64,000 nt of DNA from contig NZ_JBIGIC010000013.1 in assembly GCF_043555985.1 (NCBI RefSeq), positions 149,998-213,997 of the forward strand. The letters are read 5' to 3'. The position numbers were made by a program, and so were the translations under genes. The notes below the pieces were generated by a model. The model saw only the letters and a program-made list of their open reading frames with translations, was not told the origin of the DNA and did not search any database. Shown in pieces: positions 18,094 through 27,817 of the stretch. This DNA comes from Pelomonas candidula. Its GTDB lineage: Bacteria > Pseudomonadota > Gammaproteobacteria > Burkholderiales > Burkholderiaceae_C. How positions within the stretch are numbered: the first letter of the stretch is position 1; every line of letters starts with the position of its first letter.

Positions 18094-20832
18094 ATGCCTC
18101 ACCGCCCCGCCATGCCCGTGCTGTCGCGCCGCCACCTGTTGCTTGCCGCCGGAGGCGGCGCGGCGAGCGGCCTCGCGTCCGGCTATTCGCCCGACCGCCC
18201 GTTCACGTTCAACATCGCCCCCTTCGCCACGGCCAGCAGCGCAGGCGCAACGACTCGCGACAAGCTCGCCGTGCTGAACAGCGACTTTTCTCCGCCCAAT
18301 TCGCGCGACCGCAGCCACGATGTCTGGGAATCGGTGCGCGATACCGCCAGCCAATGGGTCGAGTACCGCTGGGACAGGCCGGTGCAGACAGATCGCATCG
18401 AGGTTTACTGGGGCTGGGACGAGTGGGACATAAAGCTGCCCACGAGCTGCCTGTTGCTGTACTGGGACGGCAAGGCTTGGCAGCCCGTGCGCAACGCCCA
18501 AGGCCTGGGCGTCGAGATCAATCGCTTCAATTCGACGACCTTCGAGCCCGTGAAGACGACGCGGCTGCGTCTGAAGATGGCGACGCTGAAAGAGAAATCT
18601 GCTGGCATCCTGCAGTGGCAGGTGTGGAGCAACGGGCCTTTGCCAGACTTACCGCCACGCGTGGAGGCAGGAGTGGACCGCAGCGTGATTGTCGGCGGCG
18701 ATAGTTATCTTTCCGGGCGTGTCGTCAGCCTCATCCCGTCCCAGCCGCCGCAGGTGCGCTGGCGCCAGATCAGTGGCCCTGGCGATGTGTTTTTCGGTGA
18801 CGAACGCCAGCCCATCACGACGGCGCGCGTGAACCGTCCTGGCGAATACGAGCTCGAACTTGTCGCTGACGGAGTAGAAGCGCCCGACGGAATCCGCTCC
18901 ACGCTGCGCCTTCGCGCTGCCGAGCCACCGCCATCGAAGCGACTGGACGTCGTCTACACGACGCCGTACCAGCTCACCAGCCTGCTCTGGCGGGACCGTG
19001 CCCGCAGCCTCGTCACGAGCTGGATTCCTCACTGCATCGACTACTGCGAGCGCACCGACCTGAAGGACGGCCAGGGCGGCATCGACAACTTCGTCGAAGC
19101 GGCCAAGGCCTTGCGCGGCGAGCCGCATGCCCCGCACCGCGGCTATGTGTTCTCCAACGCCTGGGTGCACCAGACGGTCGAGTCCATCTGCCTCGGGCTG
19201 ATGGTGGACGCGCAAGGCGATGAGGAAATGCTGAAGGCGCAAGCGCAGCTGCGCGCCACGCTGGAACGCTGGATTCCCACCATCCTCGCCGCGCAGCACC
19301 CGGACGGTTACCTGCAGACGGCCTACACGTTGGCCTCGCGCAAGGATTGGCCCGAGCGCTGGTCGCCCGAGCAGCGGGGCAACCACGAGGGCTACGTCAG
19401 CGGCTACTTCATCGAGGCCGCCATCAACCACCACACGCTGACCGGCGGCCGCGACCTGCGCCTGTACGACGCGGCCAAGCGCTTGGCCGACTGCTGGGTC
19501 GCGAACCTCGGCCCGGGCAAGCGCCCCTGGTTCGACGGCCACCAGCAGATGGAGCAGGCGCTGGTGCGCTTCGGCCGCTTCGTCAACGACGTGGAAGGTG
19601 GCGGGCGCGGTGACGCCTACGTCGCGCTGGCCAAGTTCCTCGTCGAGAGCCGCGAGGGCGGCAGCCGGTACGACCAGAGCCACCTGCCACCGCGCCAGCA
19701 GTACGAGGCCGCCGGCCACGCGGTGCGCGCCGTCTACTACTACTCCGGCATGGCCGACATCGCCGCCGAGACGGGCGACCGCGACTATCAGAGCGCCGTG
19801 CTGTCGCTGTGGGACAACCTCGTCAACCGCAAGTACTACGTGACCGGCGGCGTCGGCAGCGGCGACACCAGCGAGGGTTTCGGCGACGACTACGCGCTGC
19901 GCCACGACGGCTACTGCGAGTCCTGCTCCAGCTGCGGCCTGGTGTTCTTCCAGTACAAGCTCAACCTCGCCTACCACCACGCCAAGTACGCCGACCTGTA
20001 CGAGGAGACGCTCTACAACGCACTGCTCGGCGGCGTCGATCTGGCTGGCAAGCACTTCACGTACACCAACCCGCTCGTCGGCAGCCAGCGCTACGCGTGG
20101 CATACCTGCCCCTGCTGCGTCGGCAACATTCCGCGCACGCTGCTGATGATGCCGACCTGGGCCTACGCGAAGGACACGGACGGGCTGTTCGTCAACCTCT
20201 TCGTCGGCAGCCGCGTGCAGGTCGGCGCCGTGAAGGGCACGGCCGTCGAGATGGTGCAGGACACCAACTACCCGTGGGACGGCGGCGTGAAGCTGACCGT
20301 CAACCCGGCGCAGCCCACCGAGTTCGCGCTGCGCGTGCGCATGCCTGACCGGCACACCAGCGCGCTCTACACCGCGAAGCCCGCGGTGAGCGGGCTGCGT
20401 GGCCTGAAGGTAAACGGCCAAGCCGTCAAGGTCGACGCGCAGGACGGCTACGCCGTCATCCACCGCCGCTGGCAGGCCGGCGACACGGTCAGCTTCGAGC
20501 TGCCGCTGCCGGTGCAGCGCGTGGTTGCCGACGAAAAGGTGGCAGCCACACGCGGCCAGGTGGCACTGAGGCGCGGGCCGCTGGTCTACAGCGTGGAGGC
20601 GGTCGATCAACCGCGGTTGGACCTGCCGCTGGCCGATTCACCGATCACCGCTCGCTGGCAGCTCTCTCAACAGCTCGGTGTGATCTGCAGCTTGTCGGGG
20701 TACTGGAAAGACGGATCAAAGATGACCGCCATCCCCTACTTCGCCCGAATGAACCGCGAGCCGCAGGCCTCGCCCGAGTTCCCGTCGGGCGACCCGGGCT
20801 TCGCGCGTTCGCGCGTCTGGCTGAAAGCCTAG
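18094..20832 (+). CDS. Exported GH127-type (beta-L-arabinofuranosidase-like) glycosidase
   Basis: A 912-residue protein. The N-terminus has SRRHLLLAAGGGAASG, a probable Tat or Sec signal. Residues about 35-180 resemble a discoidin (F5/8-type) carbohydrate-binding module and about 185-285 a beta-sandwich. The rest is the (alpha/alpha)6 catalytic domain of DUF1680/GH127. Its zinc-thiolate site is suggested by CESCSSCG near residue 608 and HTCPCCVGNIPR near 670; in characterised GH127 enzymes the second cysteine pair includes the nucleophile. It likely trims arabinofuranose from plant-type glycans. GGAG lies before the ATG. It is divergent from the dioxygenase gene. Confidence 0.87.
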   Translation: MPHRPAMPVLSRRHLLLAAGGGAASGLASGYSPDRPFTFNIAPFATASSAGATTRDKLAVLNSDFSPPNSRDRSHDVWESVRDTASQWVEYRWDRPVQTDRIEVYWGWDEWDIKLPTSCLLLYWDGKAWQPVRNAQGLGVEINRFNSTTFEPVKTTRLRLKMATLKEKSAGILQWQVWSNGPLPDLPPRVEAGVDRSVIVGGDSYLSGRVVSLIPSQPPQVRWRQISGPGDVFFGDERQPITTARVNRPGEYELELVADGVEAPDGIRSTLRLRAAEPPPSKRLDVVYTTPYQLTSLLWRDRARSLVTSWIPHCIDYCERTDLKDGQGGIDNFVEAAKALRGEPHAPHRGYVFSNAWVHQTVESICLGLMVDAQGDEEMLKAQAQLRATLERWIPTILAAQHPDGYLQTAYTLASRKDWPERWSPEQRGNHEGYVSGYFIEAAINHHTLTGGRDLRLYDAAKRLADCWVANLGPGKRPWFDGHQQMEQALVRFGRFVNDVEGGGRGDAYVALAKFLVESREGGSRYDQSHLPPRQQYEAAGHAVRAVYYYSGMADIAAETGDRDYQSAVLSLWDNLVNRKYYVTGGVGSGDTSEGFGDDYALRHDGYCESCSSCGLVFFQYKLNLAYHHAKYADLYEETLYNALLGGVDLAGKHFTYTNPLVGSQRYAWHTCPCCVGNIPRTLLMMPTWAYAKDTDGLFVNLFVGSRVQVGAVKGTAVEMVQDTNYPWDGGVKLTVNPAQPTEFALRVRMPDRHTSALYTAKPAVSGLRGLKVNGQAVKVDAQDGYAVIHRRWQAGDTVSFELPLPVQRVVADEKVAATRGQVALRRGPLVYSVEAVDQPRLDLPLADSPITARWQLSQQLGVICSLSGYWKDGSKMTAIPYFARMNREPQASPEFPSGDPGFARSRVWLKA

Positions 20833-20884
20833 CAACCCGGACAGGTTGCCCTCAGGGAGAGGCATCGTCGTCGATGCTGCCGGA

Positions 20885-21088
20885 TCAGCAGCACTTGCCG
20901 ACGCGCGCGCTGTAGCGCGCAGCCTGCCTCTCCCTGAAGAACTCCTCGTAAGTCATCGCCGGCCGATCCGGGTGCGTGGCCTGGTGGTGGGCCAGATAGC
21001 TGCCGTAGTCCGGCACGCCCACCATCAGGCGCAGGCTCTGCGTGAGATAGCGCCCGGCCTGCGCCAGATCGCGGCGCAGCTCACGCAT
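20885..21088 (-). CDS. YbdD/YjiX-family small protein
   Basis: A 67-residue protein with the YbdD pattern MVGVPDYGSYLAHHQ and then MTYEEFFRERQ, ending in two cysteines. This family (DUF466) is nearly always encoded directly after cstA and is needed for or modulates CstA-type transport. ATG at 21088 overlaps the cstA stop by eight bases, so the pair is translationally coupled. A longer frame would extend into cstA and is rejected. Confidence 0.92.
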   Translation of the reverse strand: MRELRRDLAQAGRYLTQSLRLMVGVPDYGSYLAHHQATHPDRPAMTYEEFFRERQAARYSARVGKCC

Positions 21089-23144
21089 GCTGGCCCGCCG
21101 GCAACAGCACGAAGGCCGTCTCCTGCGCCGTGACCTTGTGGGTGGCACGCGCCGCCAGGATGGCCTTCACGCTGTAGATCAGCACGCTGATGACGACACC
21201 CATAAACAGCGCGCACAGCGCGGCGTCCAGGCGGTCGTTGAAGACAACGCGCGACATCGCATCCAGCGTCTTGGCCGGTGCCAGCACCTTGCCTTCGGCT
21301 ATTGCCCCGGCGTACTTGTCGGCATGGGCCAGGAAGCCCAGCTTGGGGTCCGCCGAGAAGATCTTCAGCCAGCCGGCCGACATCGTGCACACCAGCAGCC
21401 AGGCAGCCGGCACGGCCGTGACCCAGGCGTAACGGTCCTTCTTCATCTTGAAGATGACGACGGTACCCAGCAGCAGCGCCACGGCGGCAAGCATCTGGTT
21501 GGCGATGCCGAACAGCGGCCACAGCGTGTTGACGCCGCCCAGCGGATCAGTGACGCCCTGGTGCAGGAAGTAACCCCAGGCCGCCACGCACAGACCCGTG
21601 GCGATGAGATTGGCGACCCAAGACTCGGTGCGCTTGAGCGAGGGCACGAAGCTGCCCAACAGATCCTGCAGCATGAAGCGGCCTGCGCGCGTGCCGGCGT
21701 CCACAGCGGTCAGGATGAACAGCGCCTCGAACAGGATGGCGAAGTGGTACCAGAAGGCCATCAGCGCCTTGCCGCCGACCACCTGGTGCAGGATCTCGGC
21801 CATGCCCACGGCCAGCGTCGGTGCGCCGCCAGCACGGGCCAGGATGGTCTTCTCGCCGACGTCGGCCGCGGCCTGCGCGAGCATGTCGGGCGTGATGACG
21901 AATCCCCAGGTTGACAGCGTCTGCGCGACCGTCGCGGCATCCTTGCCGACGACGGCGGCCGGGCTGTTCATCGCGAAGTACACGCCCGGCTCGATGCACG
22001 AGGCGGCCACCAGCGCCATCACGGCGACGAAGCTCTCGGCCAGCATGCCGCCGTAGCCGATGTAGCGCGCATGCCGCTCGTTCTCCAGCAGCTTGGGGCT
22101 GGTGCCCGACGAGATCAGCGCGTGGAAGCCCGACACCGCACCGCAGGCGATGGTGATGAACAGGAAGGGGAACAGGTTGCCGGCCCAGACGGGGCCACCG
22201 CCAGTGGCGAACTGGGTCAGCGCGGGCATCTTCAGCGGCGGCGCGACGATGACGATGCCGATGGCCAGCGCGACGATGGTGCCGATCTTCAGGAAGGTGG
22301 ACAGGTAGTCGCGCGGCGCCAGCAGCAGCCACACGGGGATGCAGGCGGCGATGAAGCCATAGCCGATCAGCGCCCACACCAGTTGCACCGGCGTGAACGT
22401 GAACAGCGGCGCCAGCGTGGCGCTCTCGCTGACGGCCTGGCCGCCGAAGATGGCCGCCATCAGCAGCACGAAGCCGATGACCGACACCTCGCCGATACGG
22501 CCCGGGCGGATGAAGCGCAGGTAGATGCCCATGAACAGCGCGACGGGAATCGTCGCCGCCACGGTGAACGTACCCCACGGCGAGTCCGCCAGCGCCTTCA
22601 CGACGATGAGGGCCAGCACGGCCAGGATGATGATCATGATCATGAACGCGCCGAACAGCGCGATCAGGCCGGGCACGGTGCCCATCTCCTGCTTGACGAG
22701 GTCGCCGAGGGACCGGCCGTCACGGCGCGTGGAGATGAACAGCACGATGAAGTCCTGCACCGCGCCGGCGAACACGACGCCAGCCAAGATCCACAGCAGC
22801 CCCGGCAGGTAGCCCATCTGCGCCGCGAGCACGGGGCCGACCAACGGGCCGGCACCGGCAATCGCCGCGAAGTGGTGGCCGAACAGCACGTGCTTGTTGG
22901 TCGGCACGTAGTCCAGGCCGTCGTTGTACTTCCAGGCCGGCGTCTGCCGCTTCGCGTCCAGCCCCAGCACCTTGTCGGCGATGAACAGGCTGTAGTAGCG
23001 GTAGGCGATCAGGTAGGTGCACAGCGCGGCGGCCACGACCCACAGCGCGCTGATCGTCTCGCCGCGGCTCAGGGCCACGGTGGCGAGCGACACGGCGCCG
23101 AGGATGGCAACGCCCGCCCAGGCAAGGTGGCGGCGCAGATTCAT
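21081..23144 (-). CDS. cstA: Carbon starvation protein CstA, pyruvate/peptide transporter
   Basis: A 687-residue polytopic inner-membrane protein. It has the CstA signatures FGHHFAAIAGAGPLVGPVLA and, further on, FHALISSGTSPK. Family members import pyruvate or peptides during carbon limitation. The ATG at 23144 (MNLRRHL) follows a GGAGACAAG ribosome site and is preferred over an upstream in-frame Met. ybdD follows with an 8-base overlap. Confidence 0.94.
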   Translation of the reverse strand: MNLRRHLAWAGVAILGAVSLATVALSRGETISALWVVAAALCTYLIAYRYYSLFIADKVLGLDAKRQTPAWKYNDGLDYVPTNKHVLFGHHFAAIAGAGPLVGPVLAAQMGYLPGLLWILAGVVFAGAVQDFIVLFISTRRDGRSLGDLVKQEMGTVPGLIALFGAFMIMIIILAVLALIVVKALADSPWGTFTVAATIPVALFMGIYLRFIRPGRIGEVSVIGFVLLMAAIFGGQAVSESATLAPLFTFTPVQLVWALIGYGFIAACIPVWLLLAPRDYLSTFLKIGTIVALAIGIVIVAPPLKMPALTQFATGGGPVWAGNLFPFLFITIACGAVSGFHALISSGTSPKLLENERHARYIGYGGMLAESFVAVMALVAASCIEPGVYFAMNSPAAVVGKDAATVAQTLSTWGFVITPDMLAQAAADVGEKTILARAGGAPTLAVGMAEILHQVVGGKALMAFWYHFAILFEALFILTAVDAGTRAGRFMLQDLLGSFVPSLKRTESWVANLIATGLCVAAWGYFLHQGVTDPLGGVNTLWPLFGIANQMLAAVALLLGTVVIFKMKKDRYAWVTAVPAAWLLVCTMSAGWLKIFSADPKLGFLAHADKYAGAIAEGKVLAPAKTLDAMSRVVFNDRLDAALCALFMGVVISVLIYSVKAILAARATHKVTAQETAFVLLPAGQHA

Positions 23145-23291
23145 GAGGCTTGTCTCCATCGCGGCGCGCACCTCAACGCGGGTGCATGGCCGTGGTGCAA
23201 GTCTCGAAAATTGCGCACCCACCCGCATCGTGCATGCCACGCGGGCCAGCCACGCGGCATCACCTAAGGGTCAACCCGGAATCCCCGGGGC

Positions 23292-24605
23292 TCAAACGGC
23301 ACCGGCCACGGCGCGTCGGGTGCCGCTCGCGCGGCGGCCATAGACGGCCAGCGTTGCCCCGAGGCTCAGCAGCGCAGCCGCCGACATCCAGATACCCGGC
23401 ACGGCGCGGTTGCCGGTCGCGTCGATCAGCCAGGTGCAGACCAGCGGCGTGAAGCCGCCGAACAGCGCGGTTGCCAGGCTGTAGGCGAGCGAGAAACCCG
23501 CCGTGCGGATGTACGGCGGCACCACCTCGGTGAGCGCCGCGATCGTCGCACCGTTGTAGCTGGCATACAGGAACGACAGCCACAGCTCCACGGCCAGCAT
23601 GTGCCCCAGGCTGGGTGCGGCCACCAGCCAGGCCATGGCAGGGTAGGCGGTCAGCACGGTCAGCGCCGTGGCCGCCAGCATGACCGGCGCGCGGCCGATG
23701 CGGTCCGACAGCCCGCCCATCACCGGCAGCCACAGCAGGTTGGACAGCCCGACCGCCAGCGTCACCAGCAGGCTCTCGGTGGTGGACAGGTGCAACACCG
23801 ACTTGCCGAAGGTCGGCGTGTAGACCGTGATCAGGTAGAACGACACCGTCGTCATCACCACCAGCAGCGTGCTGAGGCTGATGACGCGCCAGTGCGTCGC
23901 CAGGCCCTGCAGCGTCTGGCGGAAGGTCGGCCGGTGCGTGGACGCCTTGAAGGCCTCGGTCTCCTGCAGCTGACGCCGGATGACGAAGATGGCCGGGACG
24001 ATCAGGCAGCCGATGAAGAACGGGACGCGCCAGCCCCAGGCGTCCAGCGCGGCGCGGTCCATCGCCGTGTTCAGTCCGAAGCCCAACAGCGCGGACACGA
24101 CGATGGCCAGTTGCTGGCTGGCCGACTGCCAGGCCACGAAGAAGCCACGCCGGCCCGGCGGTGCGATCTCGGCCAGGTAGACCGACACGCCGCCCAGTTC
24201 CACGCCGGCCGACAGGCCCTGCAGCAGCCGGCCCACCAACACCAGGGCCGGCGCCAGCAGGCCGATGCTGTCGTAGCCCGGCACGAAAGCCACCAGCGCC
24301 GTGCCGGCCGCCATGACGGTCAGCGTCACCAGCAGCCCGCGGCGGCGCCCGACGCGGTCGACGTAGGCGCCCAGCACCACCGCGCCCAGCGGCCGCATCA
24401 GGAAGCCTGCGCCGAAGGTCGCGAAGGTCAGCATCAGCGACGCGAACTCGCTGCCGGCCGGAAAGAACGCCCGGGCAATCGCCGTGGCGTAGAAGCCGAA
24501 CAGGAAGAAGTCGTACATCTCGATGAAGTTGCCGCTGGTGACGCGGACCACGGCACCGAAGCGCGAGGGGATGGGGCTGGACCCCGACGGGGAATGAGCA
24601 GACAT
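23292..24605 (-). CDS. MFS transporter, MHS family (citrate/tricarballylate-proton symporter type)
   Basis: A 437-residue transporter with 12 predicted helices. The N-terminal GNFIEMYDFFLFGFYAT is close to the citrate and tricarballylate symporters of the metabolite:H+ symporter family. The loop motifs DRVGRRRGLL and GLSAGVELGG are also typical. It likely imports a di- or tricarboxylate. The next upstream gene (57 bases) encodes a periplasmic binding protein and a LysR regulator is divergent from that, so the three form a uptake/control set. Confidence 0.85.
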   Translation of the reverse strand: MSAHSPSGSSPIPSRFGAVVRVTSGNFIEMYDFFLFGFYATAIARAFFPAGSEFASLMLTFATFGAGFLMRPLGAVVLGAYVDRVGRRRGLLVTLTVMAAGTALVAFVPGYDSIGLLAPALVLVGRLLQGLSAGVELGGVSVYLAEIAPPGRRGFFVAWQSASQQLAIVVSALLGFGLNTAMDRAALDAWGWRVPFFIGCLIVPAIFVIRRQLQETEAFKASTHRPTFRQTLQGLATHWRVISLSTLLVVMTTVSFYLITVYTPTFGKSVLHLSTTESLLVTLAVGLSNLLWLPVMGGLSDRIGRAPVMLAATALTVLTAYPAMAWLVAAPSLGHMLAVELWLSFLYASYNGATIAALTEVVPPYIRTAGFSLAYSLATALFGGFTPLVCTWLIDATGNRAVPGIWMSAAALLSLGATLAVYGRRASGTRRAVAGAV

Positions 24606-24662
24606 GCTTGTCTCCTGGATGAGCCGTTGCTGCCTCTGCGGGCCGCTGCCGGCGGTGAGGGT

Positions 24663-25490
24663 TCAGGGGGCCACGGGCTCCAGGCCGGCGGCGCGGATGG
24701 CCGGCGCGCTGTCGGGCCCGGCGAGGAAGTCGAGGTAGCGCTGCGCGGCGTCCGGGTGGGTGCTGCGGGCAACGCGGGCAGCGGCATAGGGCGTCACGCG
24801 CTGCAGCTCGTCGGGCAGCTCGCCGACGATGTCGATGCCGGCCACCGGCTGCAGCTCGCTGCGCTGCTGGCAGCCGAAGGCGGCTTCATGGCGGGCCAGG
24901 ATCTCTCCCACCGGCGTGGCCGGGATCTGCCGGCCCTTGGCCTTGACCTCGGCCTCGACGCCCAGCCGCGCCAGCAGCTCGCCCTGGATGTACTCGCCGC
25001 TGGCGCTGTCCGACCAGGCCACCGACGGCGCCTGCAGCAAGGCCTGGCGTACCTGGGCCACGGTGTGCAGCGGCGGCCGCGGCGCGCCCGCCGGCACCGC
25101 GCAGGCGATGCGCGACAGTGCCAGGCGGCGCTTGCTCTGCGGCACGAGCCAGCCGGCCGCGACGAGCCGGTCCAGCGCCGGCTCGACCATGACGACCACA
25201 TCCAGTGCCTCGCCGCGCTGCAACCGCGCCGGGATGGCCCCGGCGGTGTCGCCCATCGACGGGCCGAAGACGCGCTGCACCGGCTGGCCACCGGCCTGCC
25301 CCTCGTAGCGCGCCGACAGCGTCTTGAAGGCCTCGGCAAAGCCGCCCGAGGACGCCACCGTCAGCGGTGCATCGCCACTGCCGGCAGCGGCCCCCGCCGT
25401 GCTCGCGAGGCCGCTCGCCAGCAGCGCGACCAGGGCGTGTCGGAAGTACCGTGAGCGGGCGGCCTGGCCAGACTTGGAGCGTGCTTGCAT
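24663..25490 (-). CDS. Periplasmic substrate-binding protein, ModA/PBP-II-like
   Basis: A 275-residue protein with a signal peptide (about 1-37, ends GAAA). The mature N-terminus APLTVASSGGFAEAF and the VFGPSMGDTAG segment resemble the bacterial extracellular-solute-binding family 11 (ModA-like). No ABC permease or ATPase is adjacent; instead an MHS-family symporter follows, so it may act as a sensor or capture carboxylates rather than molybdate. ATG at 25490 is chosen because the signal peptide begins there. Confidence 0.75.
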   Translation of the reverse strand: MQARSKSGQAARSRYFRHALVALLASGLASTAGAAAGSGDAPLTVASSGGFAEAFKTLSARYEGQAGGQPVQRVFGPSMGDTAGAIPARLQRGEALDVVVMVEPALDRLVAAGWLVPQSKRRLALSRIACAVPAGAPRPPLHTVAQVRQALLQAPSVAWSDSASGEYIQGELLARLGVEAEVKAKGRQIPATPVGEILARHEAAFGCQQRSELQPVAGIDIVGELPDELQRVTPYAAARVARSTHPDAAQRYLDFLAGPDSAPAIRAAGLEPVAP

Positions 25491-25563
25491 GCGCTGCCGG
25501 CGCCCAGGCGCCGCCGTGTGTGATGACACAACGATCTTGGTCGCGGCGGACCATAAACTCCAG

Positions 25564-25588
25564 TGCAACGTTTCTCACGTTCATTGCA
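25564..25588. promoter_or_regulatory. Candidate LysR binding site in divergent promoter
   Basis: The 97-base gap between the binding-protein gene and the divergent LysR gene contains TGCAA at 25564-25568 and TTGCA at 25584-25588. These form an inverted repeat with a 15-base spacer that ends at the LysR start codon. LysR regulators usually bind in such divergent gaps and repress themselves. The assignment is by position only. Confidence 0.35.
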
Positions 25589-26484
25589 TGCAAAGCAACG
25601 GTCTAGACCTCGACCAGCTCCGCGCCTTCGTCACCGTGGCCGACCGCCGCAGCTTTCGCGCAGCGGCGGACGAACTCCACCTGTCCCCGCCCGCGCTGAG
25701 CCGCCGCATCGAGCGGCTGGAGGAGCGTGTCGGCGCCAGGCTGCTGGAGCGCACCTCGCGCTCGGTGCAGTTGTCGGCCGTCGGAGAGGCCTTCCTGGAC
25801 CGTGTGCGCGGCGTGCTGGCCGATCTCGATGGAGCCGTGCTGGGCGTGCACGAGCTGGCCTCGGGCCACCAGGGGCGTGTCACCGTCGCCGCCGTGCCTT
25901 CCGCCGCCAGTGGCTTCGTGCCACGTGCCCTCGCCCGCTTCGCCCAGGCCTACCCGGGCGTGAAGATGCGGCTGATGGACGGCTCGCTGCAGGAGACGAC
26001 GCTGGCGGTGCTGGGCGGCCAGGCCGACCTGGGCATCACCTTCGACGACGCCACCGTGCCCGGGCTGGAGTCCACGCCGCTGGGCGACGATCCCTACGTG
26101 CTGGCGATGCCCGCCGCCCACCCCTGGGCCACCCGGGCCGTCATCCGCCTCGACGAACTGGCCGACCTGCCCCTGATCGGGCTGCACGGGGGCAGCGGCA
26201 ACCGGCGGCTGCTCGACACCCAGCTCAAGGCGGGCGGCCTGGACCTCACGCCCCGCCACGAAGCCGCGCATCTGCAGGCCGTGCTGGCGATGGTGGCCGC
26301 CGGCATGGGGGCGGCGCTGGTGCCGCAACTGGCCGTCTCGCCGGCGCTGCCTGGCGTGGCCGCGCGGCCATTGCAGGGCGCACCGCTGAGCCGCGCGCTG
26401 GCAGTCTGCTGGTCGGCCTCCCGGCGGCTCACGCCGCTGGCCCAGCGCCTGATCCCGGAGCTGCAGCAGGCCTTTGCCGGCTGA
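25588..26484 (+). CDS. LysR-family transcriptional regulator
   Basis: A 298-residue regulator. The winged helix-turn-helix is in residues about 5-62 (LDQLRAFVTVADRRSFRAAA, then SPPALSRRIERLE), followed by the two-lobed inducer-binding domain from about 90. It likely controls the divergent binding-protein and MHS transporter genes in response to a carboxylate. ATG at 25588 gives the standard N-terminus; the longer upstream frame runs antisense through the binding-protein gene and is not used. Confidence 0.9.
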   Translation: MQSNGLDLDQLRAFVTVADRRSFRAAADELHLSPPALSRRIERLEERVGARLLERTSRSVQLSAVGEAFLDRVRGVLADLDGAVLGVHELASGHQGRVTVAAVPSAASGFVPRALARFAQAYPGVKMRLMDGSLQETTLAVLGGQADLGITFDDATVPGLESTPLGDDPYVLAMPAAHPWATRAVIRLDELADLPLIGLHGGSGNRRLLDTQLKAGGLDLTPRHEAAHLQAVLAMVAAGMGAALVPQLAVSPALPGVAARPLQGAPLSRALAVCWSASRRLTPLAQRLIPELQQAFAG

Positions 26485-26597
26485 TCCCGGCGCACAACAC
26501 CTGCTTACGAACGCTGCCGGCGGCGGGTCAACCCATCGGCCAGGCCGGCGTTGTGGACACAAGCCGGGACTTCTGCCCCGGCGTCGAAGGAGGTTCC

Positions 26598-26969
26598 ATG
26601 ATCCGCAAGCTCGTCACCGCTTCACTCGCAGCCGCAGCCCTGGTCGGCGCGACCGCCGCACATGCCGGCACGCACTGGTCCATTGGCATCAACGTGCCGC
26701 TGGCCGGCATCGTCGTGTCCGACGGCCGGTACGTGGAGCCCGCGCCGGTCTACTACACCCCGCCGCCGGTGGTCTACGCGCCGGCACCGCGCTACGTCGA
26801 ACGCGAGGTCTACTACGCCCCGCCCCCACCGCCCCGCGTGATTTACGAGACGACCTACCGCGAAGGCCGCTGGGATGACCGCCGCTGGGACGACCGCCGT
26901 TGGGAACACGAGCGGCACGAGCATCGCGATCACTGGGATCGCGACGACGGCCCGCGCCGCGGGCGTTGA
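26598..26969 (+). CDS. Small exported Pro/Tyr-rich protein
   Basis: A 123-residue protein preceded by a strong AAGGAGG. The signal peptide is about 1-23 (ends AHAG). The mature part is rich in Pro and Tyr (VYYTPPPVVYAPAPRYV) and ends in a charged segment with the tandem unit WDDRR twice and many His, Asp and Arg. Similar short exported proteins with such tails are common in Burkholderiales and uncharacterised. Expressed alone; it converges on the HEAT gene with two bases between stops. Confidence 0.8.
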   Translation: MIRKLVTASLAAAALVGATAAHAGTHWSIGINVPLAGIVVSDGRYVEPAPVYYTPPPVVYAPAPRYVEREVYYAPPPPPRVIYETTYREGRWDDRRWDDRRWEHERHEHRDHWDRDDGPRRGR

Positions 26970-26971
26970 TT

Positions 26972-27817
26972 TCAGTGAGCGGTCGCCGTACCGCTGCAGG
27001 CCGCGAGCGCCAGATGAAGCTCACCCAGCCAACCCGGGTTGAGATCCGCCCGCCTCTGCACGCCGCGCTGCAACGCCTGCAAGGCGGATAGCAGCCGCGG
27101 GCTGGCCATTTTTTTGGCGGCGTTCAGGTCGAGGCTTCCCCAGCCGTCGTCGCCCAACGCCAGCAGATGATCGATAACTCGCGCGTCACCGCGCACGGCC
27201 AAACCGATGACCGCCTCGCCGCGCACATCGGCCTCCGCGTCGCCCAGGTTCTGCCACAGCCGTTCGCGGACTTCCGGCGTGTCGACGTCGTGCAGCGTAC
27301 CGAGTCCGAACGTCGCCCAGTCACGCACGTCATCATCGACATCGCGCGCCAGCCGCAGCAGGACTGCGACGGATTCGGGCTCGAAATAGCTGCCCAACGC
27401 GCAGGCCACACTGAAGCGGATGTCGCGGTTGCGGTGCGCGGCCAAACGGACCAGCTCAGGCAATGCGTCGGCATGAGGGCGATGCCCCAGTCCGGCAACG
27501 GCCGCATCGACGATCTCCTCGCGCGCATCGTGCAGATGGCTCAGCAGCAATTGCTGGGTCGGCACGAGCGCGTACTCGACGGACTCCGAGCCAACGCGCT
27601 GCCGCAATTGGGCCGCGATGTTCACCCCAAGCGCGCGCTTGCGCCAGTTGCCGCTGCGGCACAGCGTTTGCGCCAGCGCCAGTGTGGCCGGTGAACCGCG
27701 CATACGCAGTTCGCAGATGGCGTCCCAGCAGCGGTCGCTGTTCCATGCGAGCAGCGCGACTCTCACCAGTTGACGCAACGATCGGTGCTTGAATGAACGG
27801 CGAACACGGCGCTTCAT
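26972..27817 (-). CDS. HEAT-repeat protein
   Basis: A 281-residue alpha-helical protein with PBS-lyase-type HEAT repeats. Tandem units carry the pattern D-x-x-V-R-x-x-A, for example RDIRFSVACALGS, DDDVRDWATFGLG and EADVRGEAVIGLA. Such proteins are scaffolds. Its ATG overlaps the response-regulator stop (ATGA at 27814-27817), so it is made with the two-component system and may bind one of its members. No catalytic motif or signal peptide is seen. Confidence 0.82.
   Translation of the reverse strand: MKRRVRRSFKHRSLRQLVRVALLAWNSDRCWDAICELRMRGSPATLALAQTLCRSGNWRKRALGVNIAAQLRQRVGSESVEYALVPTQQLLLSHLHDAREEIVDAAVAGLGHRPHADALPELVRLAAHRNRDIRFSVACALGSYFEPESVAVLLRLARDVDDDVRDWATFGLGTLHDVDTPEVRERLWQNLGDAEADVRGEAVIGLAVRGDARVIDHLLALGDDGWGSLDLNAAKKMASPRLLSALQALQRGVQRRADLNPGWLGELHLALAACSGTATAH

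Noticed and set aside
18649..20610. A 653-codon minus-strand open frame
   Set aside because: Antisense to the GH127-like gene and lacks any recognisable domain.
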